Shown: positions 1 through 8,759, numbered from the stretch's first letter. The stretch: DNA of 17,697 nucleotides from Curvibacter sp. (GCA_003500955.1 DNQP01000086.1:624-18320); one strand, 5' to 3'. Notes: generated by a model from the sequence alone, not told the origin. Numbers and translations are program-made.

Positions 1-163
1 CTCAGTCCTTGGGACGGAAGCTGATCACCAGCGCCGGCAGCACCAGTCCGTCGACATCGCGCGGCATCGTCTCGGTCTTGTCGTGGGCCTTGAGCACGGC
101 TTCGTCCCAGTTCTTGTCGCTGCTGCTCTGGAGCAGTTTGCGCCCCACGATGGTGCCGTCGGG
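1..163. repeat. Direct repeat copy A (tolA 3' end)
   Basis: This stretch aligns without gaps to 5154-5316, in the same orientation, with 13 mismatches in 163 bases (about 92% identity). Weaker similarity continues to about position 187. The match starts at the first base of the window, so its true left limit cannot be seen. Together with the second copy it brackets the receptor/YfiR/cyclic-di-GMP module. The mismatches lie at 33, 39, 47, 67, 68, 84, 85, 113, 118, 121, 130, 137 and 143. Confidence 0.93.
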
Positions 164-187
164 GGATGTATGCGCCTCTTCCGCAGC
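2..187 (-). pseudogene. tolA 3' remnant (C-terminal domain fragment)
   Basis: Read on the minus strand, this encodes the last ~60 codons of TolA and ends with the same residues as the intact gene at 5155-6006 (VISFRPKD, stop). The frame is open to 274, but upstream of about 187 the sequence no longer resembles TolA, and the membrane anchor and charged helix are absent. Against the intact copy, seven residues differ in the best-aligned part: K to Q, G to S, Y to D, I to H, L to M, P to L and V to A. Several of these, such as I to H, look like decay rather than conservative change. It is most likely a non-functional stub left when the 435-5140 module arrived between tolA and its expected downstream neighbour tolB. 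Expression of a short peptide from an ATG at 274 is possible but unsupported. Confidence 0.85.
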
Positions 188-434
188 GGTCGGCAGGTGG
201 CGTGCCGGCGCCAGATGCTGTCCCGCCCCCCCGATCCTCGGGCGTCTAGGACAGGCCCGGTTCCTTTGAATCACCGCGCTCAGCAGGCGGCTGCAGGCCC
301 CCGGCGGCCCGGAAGTGCGGGCCTGACGCGACTTATTACGTCCGGGGCGTGAATTTGTAGTGGCCGGGCCTGCCAGCCATCCCCCGGCTTCGAAGGGTTC
401 CGGCTAGCATTACTGCAATCTCGATGTCCTGTTC
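188..434. other. Non-coding junction upstream of the receptor gene
   Basis: About 250 bases without a credible gene lie between the tolA remnant and the receptor gene. They contain a C7 run at 226-232 and a perfect 6-bp hairpin at 306-323 (GGCCCG, six-base loop, CGGGCC) with no T-run after it, so it is not a convincing intrinsic terminator. An in-frame stop at 405-407 limits how far the receptor gene can extend upstream. The promoter of the three-gene module should lie here, but no convincing -35/-10 pair was found by eye. One edge of the acquired segment probably also lies here. Confidence 0.45.
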
Positions 435-2474
435 ATGCGGCCTTTCCTTCCCCGTCCTGCCCGGTCTCTCCAGCGCAGCGTCCACAGCGTGGTCGCTTGC
501 CTGTTGTTGGGCGTGCTGGACGCCACCGCGCAGACCGCCGATCTGACCGATCTCAACTTCGAGGACCTGGCGGCCATCGAGGTCAGCTCGGCCTCCAAAT
601 TTATCCAATCGGCGCGCGAGGCCCCCTCGTCGGTCGAGGTGCTGGGCCGCGAGGAGATCCGGCGTTATGGCTGGCGTACCTTGTCTGAGGCTCTGGCCAG
701 CTTCACCGGGGTCTATATCACCAGTGATCGGGCCTACGAATACATCGGCGCCCGTGGGTTCCTCGTGCCGGGCGATTACGTGAGCCGTTTCCTGATCATG
801 ATCGACGGGCAAAGGGTCAATGACAACGTCTACGAGCAGGGCATCATCGGAACCGATTTTCCGCTGGATCTCGCGCTGGTCGAACGCATCGAGTACGTAC
901 CCGGTCCGGGCTCCTCGATCTACGGCAGCAATGCCGTCTTTGGCGTGGTCAACGTCATCACGCGCCGCGCCCAGGAGCTGCCCGCGGCAACCTTCGCCAC
1001 CCGCCTTGCGAACGACGGCTGGCGCGAAGGACGGGTGACGCTGGCCCGCCAGCTGGACACGGGCGCCAGCTTGCTGCTGTCGGTCAGCGAGCGCCACAAA
1101 GGGGGGCGCGACCTGAGTTACAACGACCCCAACGGCGGCCTGCTGCTGCTGGGCGGCGGTGTGTCGCCCGATGGCGTGGCGCGTGACCTTGACCGCCAGC
1201 GTTCGAGCCAGTGGTTTGTGCGTTACGAAGACGGCCCCTTTTCGCTCACGGCCCGCCTGGCCGACCGCACCATCCAGCCGTCGTCGGCGCTGTACGGCAC
1301 GCTGTTCAACGACGCGGGCCTGCGCCTGCGCGACGCCTCTTCCAGCCTGATGGCGCGCTACCAGAAGCAGCTTTCCGACAGCCTCGGCATCGATGCGCGG
1401 CTCGAGCGTGGCGCGATGATTTACCGCGCGGACTACCCCTACGACGACGGGGCCGGCGGGCGTTACATCAACCACGACGATACCGCGGGCGTCTGGTGGA
1501 ATGGCGACATCCGCTTCTTTCACACGGGTCTCCAGGGCCACAAGATTGTCGCGGGCGTCGATGCCCAGGTCGACCAGCAGGCCCGGCAGTCCAATGCTGA
1601 TGTGGGTGTGGCGATCAACACGCCCGTCAGCGTGGACGTACGTCGTCAGCGGCGCGCCGTCTACCTGCAGGACGAGTGGGCCTTCGCCCAGCGCTGGCGC
1701 CTCAACGCCGGTTTGCGCTACGACAGCTTTTCGATCGGCGAGCAGACCACCAGCCCGCGGCTCGGATTGATCTGGCTGGCGCGCACGAGCACCACTTTCA
1801 AGCTGCTCACCGGCCGCGCCTACCGGGTGCCCAATGCCTACGAGCGCGACTACGGCGGCGGGACCTACAACGTCGCCAATCTCGCGTTGAGACCCGAGAC
1901 CATTCGTAGCCGCGAACTGGTCTGGGAGGAACAACTGGATCGTTCTTCCCACCTGCGTCTGTCCGTTTTTGACAATACGCTGGACAAGCTCATCGTTCAG
2001 GTGGATACCGGTGGCGGCCTGCTGCAGTACCAGAACCAGACGGGGGTGCAGTCCAAAGGTGTGGAAACCACCTGGCGTAAGAGCTTTGAGGGCGGCGCTC
2101 AGGTGGTCAGCGGCCTGTCGGTGAACGACACCGTCGACGCCAGCGGGCAACGCCCGGGGTACAGCCCGTCCTGGGTGGCGCGTCTGCGCGGCAGTGTGCC
2201 GTGGTCCGGGTCGCCCTGGATGCTGAGCAGCGAGCTGCGTGCGCTCGCTGCCACGCAATACACGCAAGGCGGGAACTCGCAGCGCCTGGGGAGCCAGGTC
2301 CAGATGAATCTGGCCCTCACCACCACACGACTCGCGCCGGGTCTGGAAGCCTTGCTCCGGATCCGTAACCTGATGGACCGCCGTCTGGCCTATCCCGGCA
2401 CCGAAGAGGCGCCCGTGCCTGCCCTGCCCGCCGAGGGGCGCGTCTGGGAGGTCGGTTTGCGTTATGCCTTCTAG
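435..2474 (+). CDS. TonB-dependent outer-membrane receptor
   Basis: This 679-residue protein has a basic N-terminus, a hydrophobic signal segment and a likely cleavage site near residue 33 (ATAQ). The mature N-terminus (DLTDLNFEDLAAIEVSSASK) and the plug that follows, including SSVEVLGREEIRRYG, RGF, MIDGQRVND and GPGSSIYGSNAVFGVVNVIT, are typical of TonB-dependent receptors of the CirA/BtuB-like class. The rest has alternating beta-barrel character and ends in the terminal aromatic residue expected of an outer-membrane barrel (GLRYAF). Length is normal for the family. The start is fixed by an in-frame stop at 405-407; ATG 435 is the only ATG after it, though no clear ribosome site precedes it. 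The stop overlaps the next gene by 11 bases, suggesting coupling. The ligand cannot be deduced. The linkage to YfiR and a GGDEF-EAL protein suggests a sensory or uptake-coupled role. Confidence 0.93.
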   Translation: MRPFLPRPARSLQRSVHSVVACLLLGVLDATAQTADLTDLNFEDLAAIEVSSASKFIQSAREAPSSVEVLGREEIRRYGWRTLSEALASFTGVYITSDRAYEYIGARGFLVPGDYVSRFLIMIDGQRVNDNVYEQGIIGTDFPLDLALVERIEYVPGPGSSIYGSNAVFGVVNVITRRAQELPAATFATRLANDGWREGRVTLARQLDTGASLLLSVSERHKGGRDLSYNDPNGGLLLLGGGVSPDGVARDLDRQRSSQWFVRYEDGPFSLTARLADRTIQPSSALYGTLFNDAGLRLRDASSSLMARYQKQLSDSLGIDARLERGAMIYRADYPYDDGAGGRYINHDDTAGVWWNGDIRFFHTGLQGHKIVAGVDAQVDQQARQSNADVGVAINTPVSVDVRRQRRAVYLQDEWAFAQRWRLNAGLRYDSFSIGEQTTSPRLGLIWLARTSTTFKLLTGRAYRVPNAYERDYGGGTYNVANLALRPETIRSRELVWEEQLDRSSHLRLSVFDNTLDKLIVQVDTGGGLLQYQNQTGVQSKGVETTWRKSFEGGAQVVSGLSVNDTVDASGQRPGYSPSWVARLRGSVPWSGSPWMLSSELRALAATQYTQGGNSQRLGSQVQMNLALTTTRLAPGLEALLRIRNLMDRRLAYPGTEEAPVPALPAEGRVWEVGLRYAF

Positions 2475-3087
2475 AACGAAGGCTCCCGGTGGATCGGGTC
2501 CGCCCGATCCAGTCTGCCGCGACGCTGTGGCCGGGCAGGCCCTGGGCCGGCGCTTGGCGCTGGGTGCAGCGCTGCTGGCGCTGGCGTTCACGATCCCGTC
2601 CGCCACCGGCCAGCCGCAGGGGGCTGGATCGGGAGCTGCGTCGGACCGCGCGCCCTCCACCCTGAAGGTGGCCTATCTCTACAACTTCGCGATCTACACC
2701 CAATGGCCAGCGCTGTCACCGGTGTTCGAGGTCTGCGTGGCGGGTGAGGACACCCTGGGTGATAGCTTGGCCACCCTGGCCGCCAAGGAGATCGCCGGTC
2801 GGCCCGTGCGCGTGCAAGCGCTGTCGGGCGCCAACGTCCCGCCGAGCTGCAATCTGCTGTTCGTTGCACCCATGGATCGGGCCCAACTGGACCGGCTGCT
2901 GGGCGCGGTGGCGTCAAGACAGATTCTGACCGTGGCCGATATCGACACGCCCGCGGACGACCGTTTCGTGCTGACCCTGCTGCAGGAGCAGGGCCGCATG
3001 GGCTTCAATGCCAACCACACGGCGGCCAAGGCGCGGGGCCTGGCGCTCAGTGCCAAGCTGCTGCGCCTGGCGCGTAACGTCTACTAG
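2464..3087 (+). CDS. YfiR family periplasmic protein (DUF4154)
   Basis: This 207-residue protein has a long basic leader and a hydrophobic segment (LALGAALLALAFTIPSATG, about residues 31-49), consistent with export. The YfiR family signature is clear: KVAYLYNFAIYTQWP (from 68), FEVCVAGEDTLGDSL, AGRPV, CNLLFV, ILTVADI, GRMGFNANHTAAKARGL and the closing SAKLLRLARNV. Mature cysteines are C91 and C129. In Pseudomonas, YfiR is a periplasmic repressor of the diguanylate cyclase YfiN; a similar role toward the next gene is inferred. It overlaps the receptor gene by 11 bases and ends 4 bases before the ATG of the cyclic-di-GMP gene, so the three genes look like one transcript. The leader is long at ~30 residues, so a later start is possible. 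Confidence 0.93.
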   Translation: MPSRTKAPGGSGPPDPVCRDAVAGQALGRRLALGAALLALAFTIPSATGQPQGAGSGAASDRAPSTLKVAYLYNFAIYTQWPALSPVFEVCVAGEDTLGDSLATLAAKEIAGRPVRVQALSGANVPPSCNLLFVAPMDRAQLDRLLGAVASRQILTVADIDTPADDRFVLTLLQEQGRMGFNANHTAAKARGLALSAKLLRLARNVY

Positions 3088-3091
3088 AGGG
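3086..3091 (+). promoter_or_regulatory. Ribosome binding site that questions the start of the GGDEF-EAL gene
   Basis: AGAGGG overlaps the YfiR stop codon. It directly abuts ATG 3092, too close for that start, but lies 6 bases before an in-frame GTG at 3098. The GTG is therefore a serious alternative start and would remove only two residues. Confidence 0.5.
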
Positions 3092-5140
3092 ATGGCTGTG
3101 AGCAAATTCCTTCGAGACCTGCCGATCAACAAGAAGCTCTGGTTCATCAACATCGTGACCCTGGCGCTCGCGGGTGTGGTCGCTGCCGTGCTGCAGTTCG
3201 TGCTGATCTGGGACATCGAGCTTGAGTCGGCGCGGGCCAACGCCCTGGTCCAGGCGGGCATCGTTGCGGACAACGCCGCGCCGGCGGTGCAATTTCTCGA
3301 CCAGTCGAACGCCCAGGAGATTCTGGAGGGATTGCGGCGCGACCCCCAGGTTCTGGGCGCACGCATTCTTCTGGCCGATGGTTCCTTGTTTGCCGAAATC
3401 GGGTCCAAGGGCATGGTTGAGGCGGCGGACGACCGCACCAGGCTCGGAAGCCTGGTGGTGCGCACGCCGCTGCAGGACGGCGCCCAGACGCTGGGCACGC
3501 TCGAGCTTCGGCTGGAGACCAGCAATGTCTTTCGCCGGATCCTCTCCTATCTCAGTGCGGTCGGCGCAGCCACCCTGGCGGCGCTGGTGCTCGGCGGCCT
3601 GGTCATCTACCGGCTGCAGCGCACAATCACCGTCCCCCTGTCTGAGCTGACCCAGCTGATGCGTGAGGTCTCCTCGGGCGGCGATCTTTCGCGTCGCTCC
3701 AGCATCGCCGGCCGTGACGAGCTCGGTGAACTCAGTTGTAGCTTCAACCGTATGATCGAACAGATCGAGGCGCGCAGCCTGATGCTCAGCCACGAGCTCT
3801 CGGAGCGCCAGCGCGCGGAACGCCAGCTTGAGCACCTGGCGCACCACGACCCCGTGACGGGCCTGCCCAACCGTCACTTTTTCGGCAAGCACCTGAGCCA
3901 GTTGCGTCGCGGGCGCATTGCGGACGACGGGCTCATGGCATTGCTGTTCATTGATCTGGACAATTTCAAGTTCATCAACGACACCTTTGGGCACGACAGC
4001 GGCGATCAGGTGCTGGTGGCCGTGGGTGAGCGTATCTCAGGCCTGCTCCGCGGCAACGACCTGGTGGTCCGCTTCGGCGGTGATGAATTTGTGGTCCTGC
4101 TGGAGCATGTGGTTGACGAAGTGCGGGCCCTGCGCATCGCGAGCAAGATACAAGAAGGTGTCGTCAAGCCCCTGCAGGTCGGCTCGCAGGAGTACCGCGT
4201 CAGCTGCTCGATCGGGATCTCGATGTACCCCGACCATGCCGCCAGTTTCGACGAGCTGTTGCAGAGGGCGGATGCGGCCATGTATGCAGCCAAGCAGTCG
4301 GGAAAGAACTGCGTCGAGTTGTGGCGCCCGGCGATCTCCGAAAGCTCCAGCACGCGTTTTCTGCTGGAGAGCGATCTGCGTCAAGCCATGAGCGCCGGGC
4401 AGCTGAGCCTCTACTACCAGCCCATCATCGACCTGAGCTCGGGGCGGGTGGCCGGCATGGAGGCCCTGCTGCGCTGGCAGCATCCAACGCGGGGTTTCGT
4501 GGCTCCGGCGGAATTCATACCGATTGCCGAGGAGGCCGGGCTGATCATCGAGCTGGGCGAATGGGTGATGCGTACCGCGTTCTCGCAGGCGGTGATCTGG
4601 AACCGACGCCACGGCCGCTTGTTCATGGCCGTCAATGTGTCGGGGCGTCAGTTCCGGGACCGCGAATTTGCCGACAAGGTCGAATCGATCGTACGCAGCT
4701 GTGGGCTGGCGCCGGAGCTGGTCGAGCTGGAGGTCACCGAAAGCATCGTGATGGAGAACACGGCCGAGGCGATCCGGCTGCTGCAGGACCTGGCCTCCCG
4801 TGGCTTTTCGCTGTCGATGGATGATTTCGGCACCGGATACTCTTCACTGTCCTACCTCAAGCGATTTCCGCTGCGCAAGCTGAAGATCGACCGCAGTTTT
4901 GTCAGCGATCTGATCATCAACCGCGAAGACATGGCGATTGTCAAGACCATCATAGGCCTGGCCGGCATGCTGTCCATGAAGGTGGTTGCCGAGGGTGTCG
5001 AAACCCCCGCTCAGGCGCGCAGCCTGAGGGACCAGGGATGCGAGTACGGCCAGGGCTACCACTTCAGCAAGCCCCTGTCAGTGCCGGCCGTGGAGGCCTT
5101 GTTGAACGAGGAACAGTCCACCTACCTGCCCCTGTTCTGA
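3092..5140 (+). CDS. Membrane CHASE8-like/HAMP/GGDEF/EAL cyclic-di-GMP enzyme
   Basis: The 682-residue protein likely both makes and degrades cyclic-di-GMP at the inner membrane. From ATG 3092, a transmembrane helix spans about 16-40, followed by a ~110-residue periplasmic domain resembling CHASE8 of YfiN (ANALVQAGIVADNAAPAVQF, then ILLADGSLFA). A second helix lies at about 150-176 and a HAMP at about 177-230. The GGDEF domain is intact (GGDEF at 329-333), with an inhibitory RxxD site at R320-D323 exactly five residues upstream. The EAL domain keeps E457-A-L459, DDFGTGYSS from 577 and VAEGVET from 632. No catalytic loss is visible, so both activities are possible, but which dominates cannot be read from sequence. 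The frame opens upstream at 3008 inside yfiR, but the extra residues look like shadow sequence. It ends 14 bases from the convergent tolA stop. Confidence 0.93.
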   Translation: MAVSKFLRDLPINKKLWFINIVTLALAGVVAAVLQFVLIWDIELESARANALVQAGIVADNAAPAVQFLDQSNAQEILEGLRRDPQVLGARILLADGSLFAEIGSKGMVEAADDRTRLGSLVVRTPLQDGAQTLGTLELRLETSNVFRRILSYLSAVGAATLAALVLGGLVIYRLQRTITVPLSELTQLMREVSSGGDLSRRSSIAGRDELGELSCSFNRMIEQIEARSLMLSHELSERQRAERQLEHLAHHDPVTGLPNRHFFGKHLSQLRRGRIADDGLMALLFIDLDNFKFINDTFGHDSGDQVLVAVGERISGLLRGNDLVVRFGGDEFVVLLEHVVDEVRALRIASKIQEGVVKPLQVGSQEYRVSCSIGISMYPDHAASFDELLQRADAAMYAAKQSGKNCVELWRPAISESSSTRFLLESDLRQAMSAGQLSLYYQPIIDLSSGRVAGMEALLRWQHPTRGFVAPAEFIPIAEEAGLIIELGEWVMRTAFSQAVIWNRRHGRLFMAVNVSGRQFRDREFADKVESIVRSCGLAPELVELEVTESIVMENTAEAIRLLQDLASRGFSLSMDDFGTGYSSLSYLKRFPLRKLKIDRSFVSDLIINREDMAIVKTIIGLAGMLSMKVVAEGVETPAQARSLRDQGCEYGQGYHFSKPLSVPAVEALLNEEQSTYLPLF

Positions 5141-5153
5141 GGGGCGTGACCAC

Positions 5154-5316
5154 CTCAGTCCTTGGGACGGAAGCTGATCACCAGCACCGGCGGCACCAGG
5201 CCGTCGACATCGCGCGGCAGGGTCTCGGTCTTGTCGATGGCCTTGAGCACGGCTTCGTCCCAGTTTTTGTAGCCGCTGCTCTTGAGCAGCTTGCGGCCCA
5301 CGATGGTGCCGTCGGG
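5154..5316. repeat. Direct repeat copy B (3' end of intact tolA)
   Basis: This is the second copy of the 163-base repeat at 1-163 and forms the 3' end of intact tolA. The two copies are 5153 bases apart in the same orientation. The base before it (5153) belongs to the short tail after the GGDEF-EAL gene. Confidence 0.93.
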
Positions 5317-6006
5317 TGAGGTGCGGACCTCGACCTCGGCCATGGGATTGCTGGCCAGTTCCTCGGGGAAGACGATGTTGGGCTTGATGCGCGCGCGGAT
5401 GCGGCCGGCGTAGCCGGAGGAGGGGCCGGCAGAACGCACGGCGTCGCCCTTGTCGGTGGGCTTGCCCGTCGCGTTCGCCAGGCCGGCCATGCGCTTGATG
5501 TTCTCCTGCCGCAGCTTCTCGCGCAGCTCGGCCTCCTGCTGTTCCTTGCGCTTGGCTTCGATGTCCTTGCGGCGCTTTTCCTCGGCCAGCTTCTTCTCGC
5601 GCTCCTGCCGCTCACGTTCCAGCTTCTCCTGGCGCTCGCGCTCCAGGCGTTGCTTCTCGCGGCGTTCCTGCTCGGCCTTTTCCTTGGCTTCACGCTCGCG
5701 TTCGCGCTGCAGGGCGATCTCGGCCTCGCTCGGTCCCGGATCAGCTGCCTTGGGAGGGGCAGGCGGCGGCGGGGCTGGCTGCTCGGGTTGGGGTTCCGGT
5801 TCGACCAGCTTGGGCGCGGCCTGCTGTGGCACGGCGGCCCAGAGCTCGGCCTCGACCGAGAGACTGGTATCGCTGCGGCGCCAGCTCACGCCCCAGGTGA
5901 GCGCGGCCAGCAGCAGGCCGTGGACCAGCAGGGCCAGACCGTAGGAACGCAGCAAGCCCTGGCGTGGTTGCAGGGGCTGGAACTCGAGGCGGCTGCTGGC
6001 TTGCAC
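5155..6006 (-). CDS. tolA: TolA, inner-membrane/periplasm-spanning Tol-Pal protein
   Basis: This 283-residue protein links the TolQR motor to TolB/Pal at the outer membrane. It has a short cytoplasmic N-terminus, one transmembrane helix (about 18-42, with His29 in ALLVHG), a proline-rich stretch (about 70-90), a long charged coiled-coil rich in E, K, R and Q (about 93-172) and a C-terminal TolA/TonB-like domain (from about 197, GYAGRIRARIKPNIVF, ending VISFRPKD). The first codon is GTG (6004-6006), 6 bases after the tolR stop. Gene order ybgC-tolQ-tolR-tolA is canonical, but tolB does not follow; the convergent receptor module does. A diverged partial copy of its 3' end lies at 1-187. Confidence 0.95.
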   Translation of the reverse strand: MQASSRLEFQPLQPRQGLLRSYGLALLVHGLLLAALTWGVSWRRSDTSLSVEAELWAAVPQQAAPKLVEPEPQPEQPAPPPPAPPKAADPGPSEAEIALQREREREAKEKAEQERREKQRLERERQEKLERERQEREKKLAEEKRRKDIEAKRKEQQEAELREKLRQENIKRMAGLANATGKPTDKGDAVRSAGPSSGYAGRIRARIKPNIVFPEELASNPMAEVEVRTSPDGTIVGRKLLKSSGYKNWDEAVLKAIDKTETLPRDVDGLVPPVLVISFRPKD

Positions 6007-6012
6007 GGGTGT

Positions 6013-6441
<429 letters not shown>

Positions 6442-6454
6442 GGTGTATTCCTGC

Positions 6455-7152
6455 TCAGTGGACGGAGGCTGGCGTGGCCGGCTGGGCGCCGATATTGCGC
6501 TGCAGGATGTTGGAGAACTCCTCGATGAAGGTCTCCAGCATATTGGCCACGCGATCGATGTCGCGTGCGAAGCGGTTGTAGGCCACGACCGCGGGGATGG
6601 CGGCGAACAGGCCGATGGCGGTGGCGACCAGGGCCTCGGCAATGCCCGGAGCGACAGAGGCCAGCGTCACCTGCTGCAGCGAGGCCAGGCCCGTGAAGGC
6701 ATGCATGATGCCCCAGACCGTGCCGAACAGGCCCACATAGGGCGAGACCGAGCCGACCGATGCGAGGAAGGAAAGATTGGTTTCCACCACGTCCATCTCG
6801 CGCTGGAAGCTGGCGCGCATGGCGCGGCGCGCGCCGTCGAGCAGGGTGCCGGCGTCGCTGATGCGGCGTTCGCGCAGCTTCTGGTATTCACGCAGGCCGG
6901 CCACGAAGATGCGCTCCATGGGGCCGCTGTCGTGGGACTTCTGCGCCGCCTGGGCGTAGAGGGTGTTGAGGTTGGCGCCGGACCAGAAGTCGCGCTCGAA
7001 CTTGTCATTGAGTTCGCGCACGCGCTTCAAGCCGAAGAGCTTGCTGAAGATGGCCGCCCAGCTGGCGATGGAGACGAGCACCAGCAGCAGCATGACGGCC
7101 TGCACGACGAAGCTGGCGTGCAGCACGAGTTGGACGATGGAAAGGTCTTGGC

Positions 7153-7156
<4 letters not shown>
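6455..7156 (-). CDS. tolQ: TolQ, ExbB/TolQ-family motor protein
   Basis: This 233-residue inner-membrane protein has three predicted transmembrane segments (about 15-38, 130-155 and 168-192). The family's conserved core is present: LASVGSVSPYVGLFGTVWGI, then SVAPGIAEALVATAIGLFAAIPAVVAYN. It is the MotA/TolQ/ExbB proton-channel subunit that partners TolR. The ATG overlaps the ybgC stop by 4 bases (ATGA), showing translational coupling, and a GGAAG lies just upstream. Length is normal for TolQ. Confidence 0.96.
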
Positions 7157-7557
<401 letters not shown>

Positions 7558-7565
7558 GCGGTGTC

Positions 7566-8750
7566 TTAACGCAGGAGTTTATGGAGTCGCTCCACCGCCG
7601 TCTGCAGCTGGGGCAGGGCGCTGGCGGTGGAGAAGCGGATGTAGCGCGCGGTGTCGGCACTGCCGAAGTCGCGTCCCGGGGTGACGGCCACATGGGCCTG
7701 CTGCATGAGGGCGAAGCTCAGCTCCCAGCTGTCCTTCACGTCGAGCCTGCGGCAGGCTTCGGTGCAGTCGGCCCAGGCGTAGAAGGCGCCGTCGGGTAAT
7801 ACCGGGACCGTCAAGCCGAGTTCCTTGAGCGCGGGGATGAAGAAGTCGCGCCGGGCCCGAAACTCGGCACGACGGCGCTCGTATTCGGACAGGCTGTCGG
7901 GTTCGAAGCAGGCCAGGGCTGCGTGCTGGGCGAGGGTGTTGGGGCAGATGTAGAGGTTCTGTGCCAGGCGCTCAACCACGGGCACCAGCACTTCGGGCAG
8001 CACCAGCCAGCCCAGGCGCCAGCCCGTCATGCTGAAGTATTTGGAAAAGCTGTTGATCGAGATGATGTGCTCATCGATGGCCAGCGCACTGTGGCCGTAG
8101 CGCTCGTCATAGCTCAGGCCCAGGTAGATCTCGTCGACCAGGGTGATGCCATCGCGTGCCTTGACCACCTCGTGGATGCGACGCAGCTCGGCCGGGTCGA
8201 TGGAGGTGCCCGTGGGATTGGAGGGCGAGGCCAGCAGCACACCGCGGGTCTTCGGCCCCCAGGCAGCGCGCACCTGCTCGGCGCTGAGCTGAAAGCGTTG
8301 CTCCGGCCCGCAGGGGATGAGGCGGGCGGTGCCCTCGGACGCGCTGACGAAGTGCCGGTTGCAGGGGTAGCTCGGGTCCGGCATCAGGATCTCGTCGCCC
8401 GCCTCGATCAGGGCCAGGCAGGCCAGCTGCAGCGCGGCCGAGGCACCGGCCGTGACGACGATGCGCCCGGGCGCGATGTCCAGCCCATGGCGCTGCGCAT
8501 ACCAGGCGCTGATGCGCTCGCGCAGGGCGGGCAGGCCCGTGGCATCGGTGTACTGGCTGCGGCCGGCGCGCACCGCACGCTCGGCAGCCTCCTGCACCAA
8601 GGGCGGCGCGGTGAAGTCCGGCTCCCCGATATTGAGGAAGATCATGGGCGCTGCGCCCCGGACTGCTTCGCGTGCCAGCGCCGAGGCGGCCTTGGCCACC
8701 TCCATCACGTAGAAGGGTTCGATCTTCTGCGCGCGGGCCGCGATTCTCAT
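7566..8750 (-). CDS. Class I/II pyridoxal-phosphate aminotransferase
   Basis: This 394-residue protein is a fold-type I aminotransferase. Visible signatures are FLNIGEPDFTAPP (from 38), QYTDATGLPALRE, SPSNPTG (N178), DEIYLGLSY (D206) and the PLP lysine K237 in SFSKYFSMTGWRLGW. A C-terminal arginine for the substrate carboxylate is likely in YIRFSTAS. Amino-acid specificity cannot be assigned from the sequence; aspartate-, alanine- or aromatic-type specificity are all possible. It lies 9 bases after the nusB stop, in the same direction as the riboflavin genes. Confidence 0.93.
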   Translation of the reverse strand: MRIAARAQKIEPFYVMEVAKAASALAREAVRGAAPMIFLNIGEPDFTAPPLVQEAAERAVRAGRSQYTDATGLPALRERISAWYAQRHGLDIAPGRIVVTAGASAALQLACLALIEAGDEILMPDPSYPCNRHFVSASEGTARLIPCGPEQRFQLSAEQVRAAWGPKTRGVLLASPSNPTGTSIDPAELRRIHEVVKARDGITLVDEIYLGLSYDERYGHSALAIDEHIISINSFSKYFSMTGWRLGWLVLPEVLVPVVERLAQNLYICPNTLAQHAALACFEPDSLSEYERRRAEFRARRDFFIPALKELGLTVPVLPDGAFYAWADCTEACRRLDVKDSWELSFALMQQAHVAVTPGRDFGSADTARYIRFSTASALPQLQTAVERLHKLLR

Positions 8751-8759
8751 GTCGCGCGT

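Noticed and set aside
306..323. GC hairpin as an intrinsic terminator
   Set aside because: A perfect 6-bp stem exists but no T-run follows on either strand, so termination is not supported.
188..434. Insertion sequence end or integrase attachment site at the module edge
   Set aside because: No terminal inverted repeat, transposase remnant or tRNA gene was found on either side.
336..2660. 774-codon open frame on the minus strand opposite the receptor gene
   Set aside because: Its translation is low-complexity, rich in R, A, G and Q, and has no recognisable domain. It is the antisense shadow of a strong TonB-dependent receptor gene in GC-rich DNA.
5141..5154. Bidirectional terminator between the convergent GGDEF-EAL gene and tolA
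   Set aside because: Only 14 bases separate the stops, with no inverted repeat or T-run.
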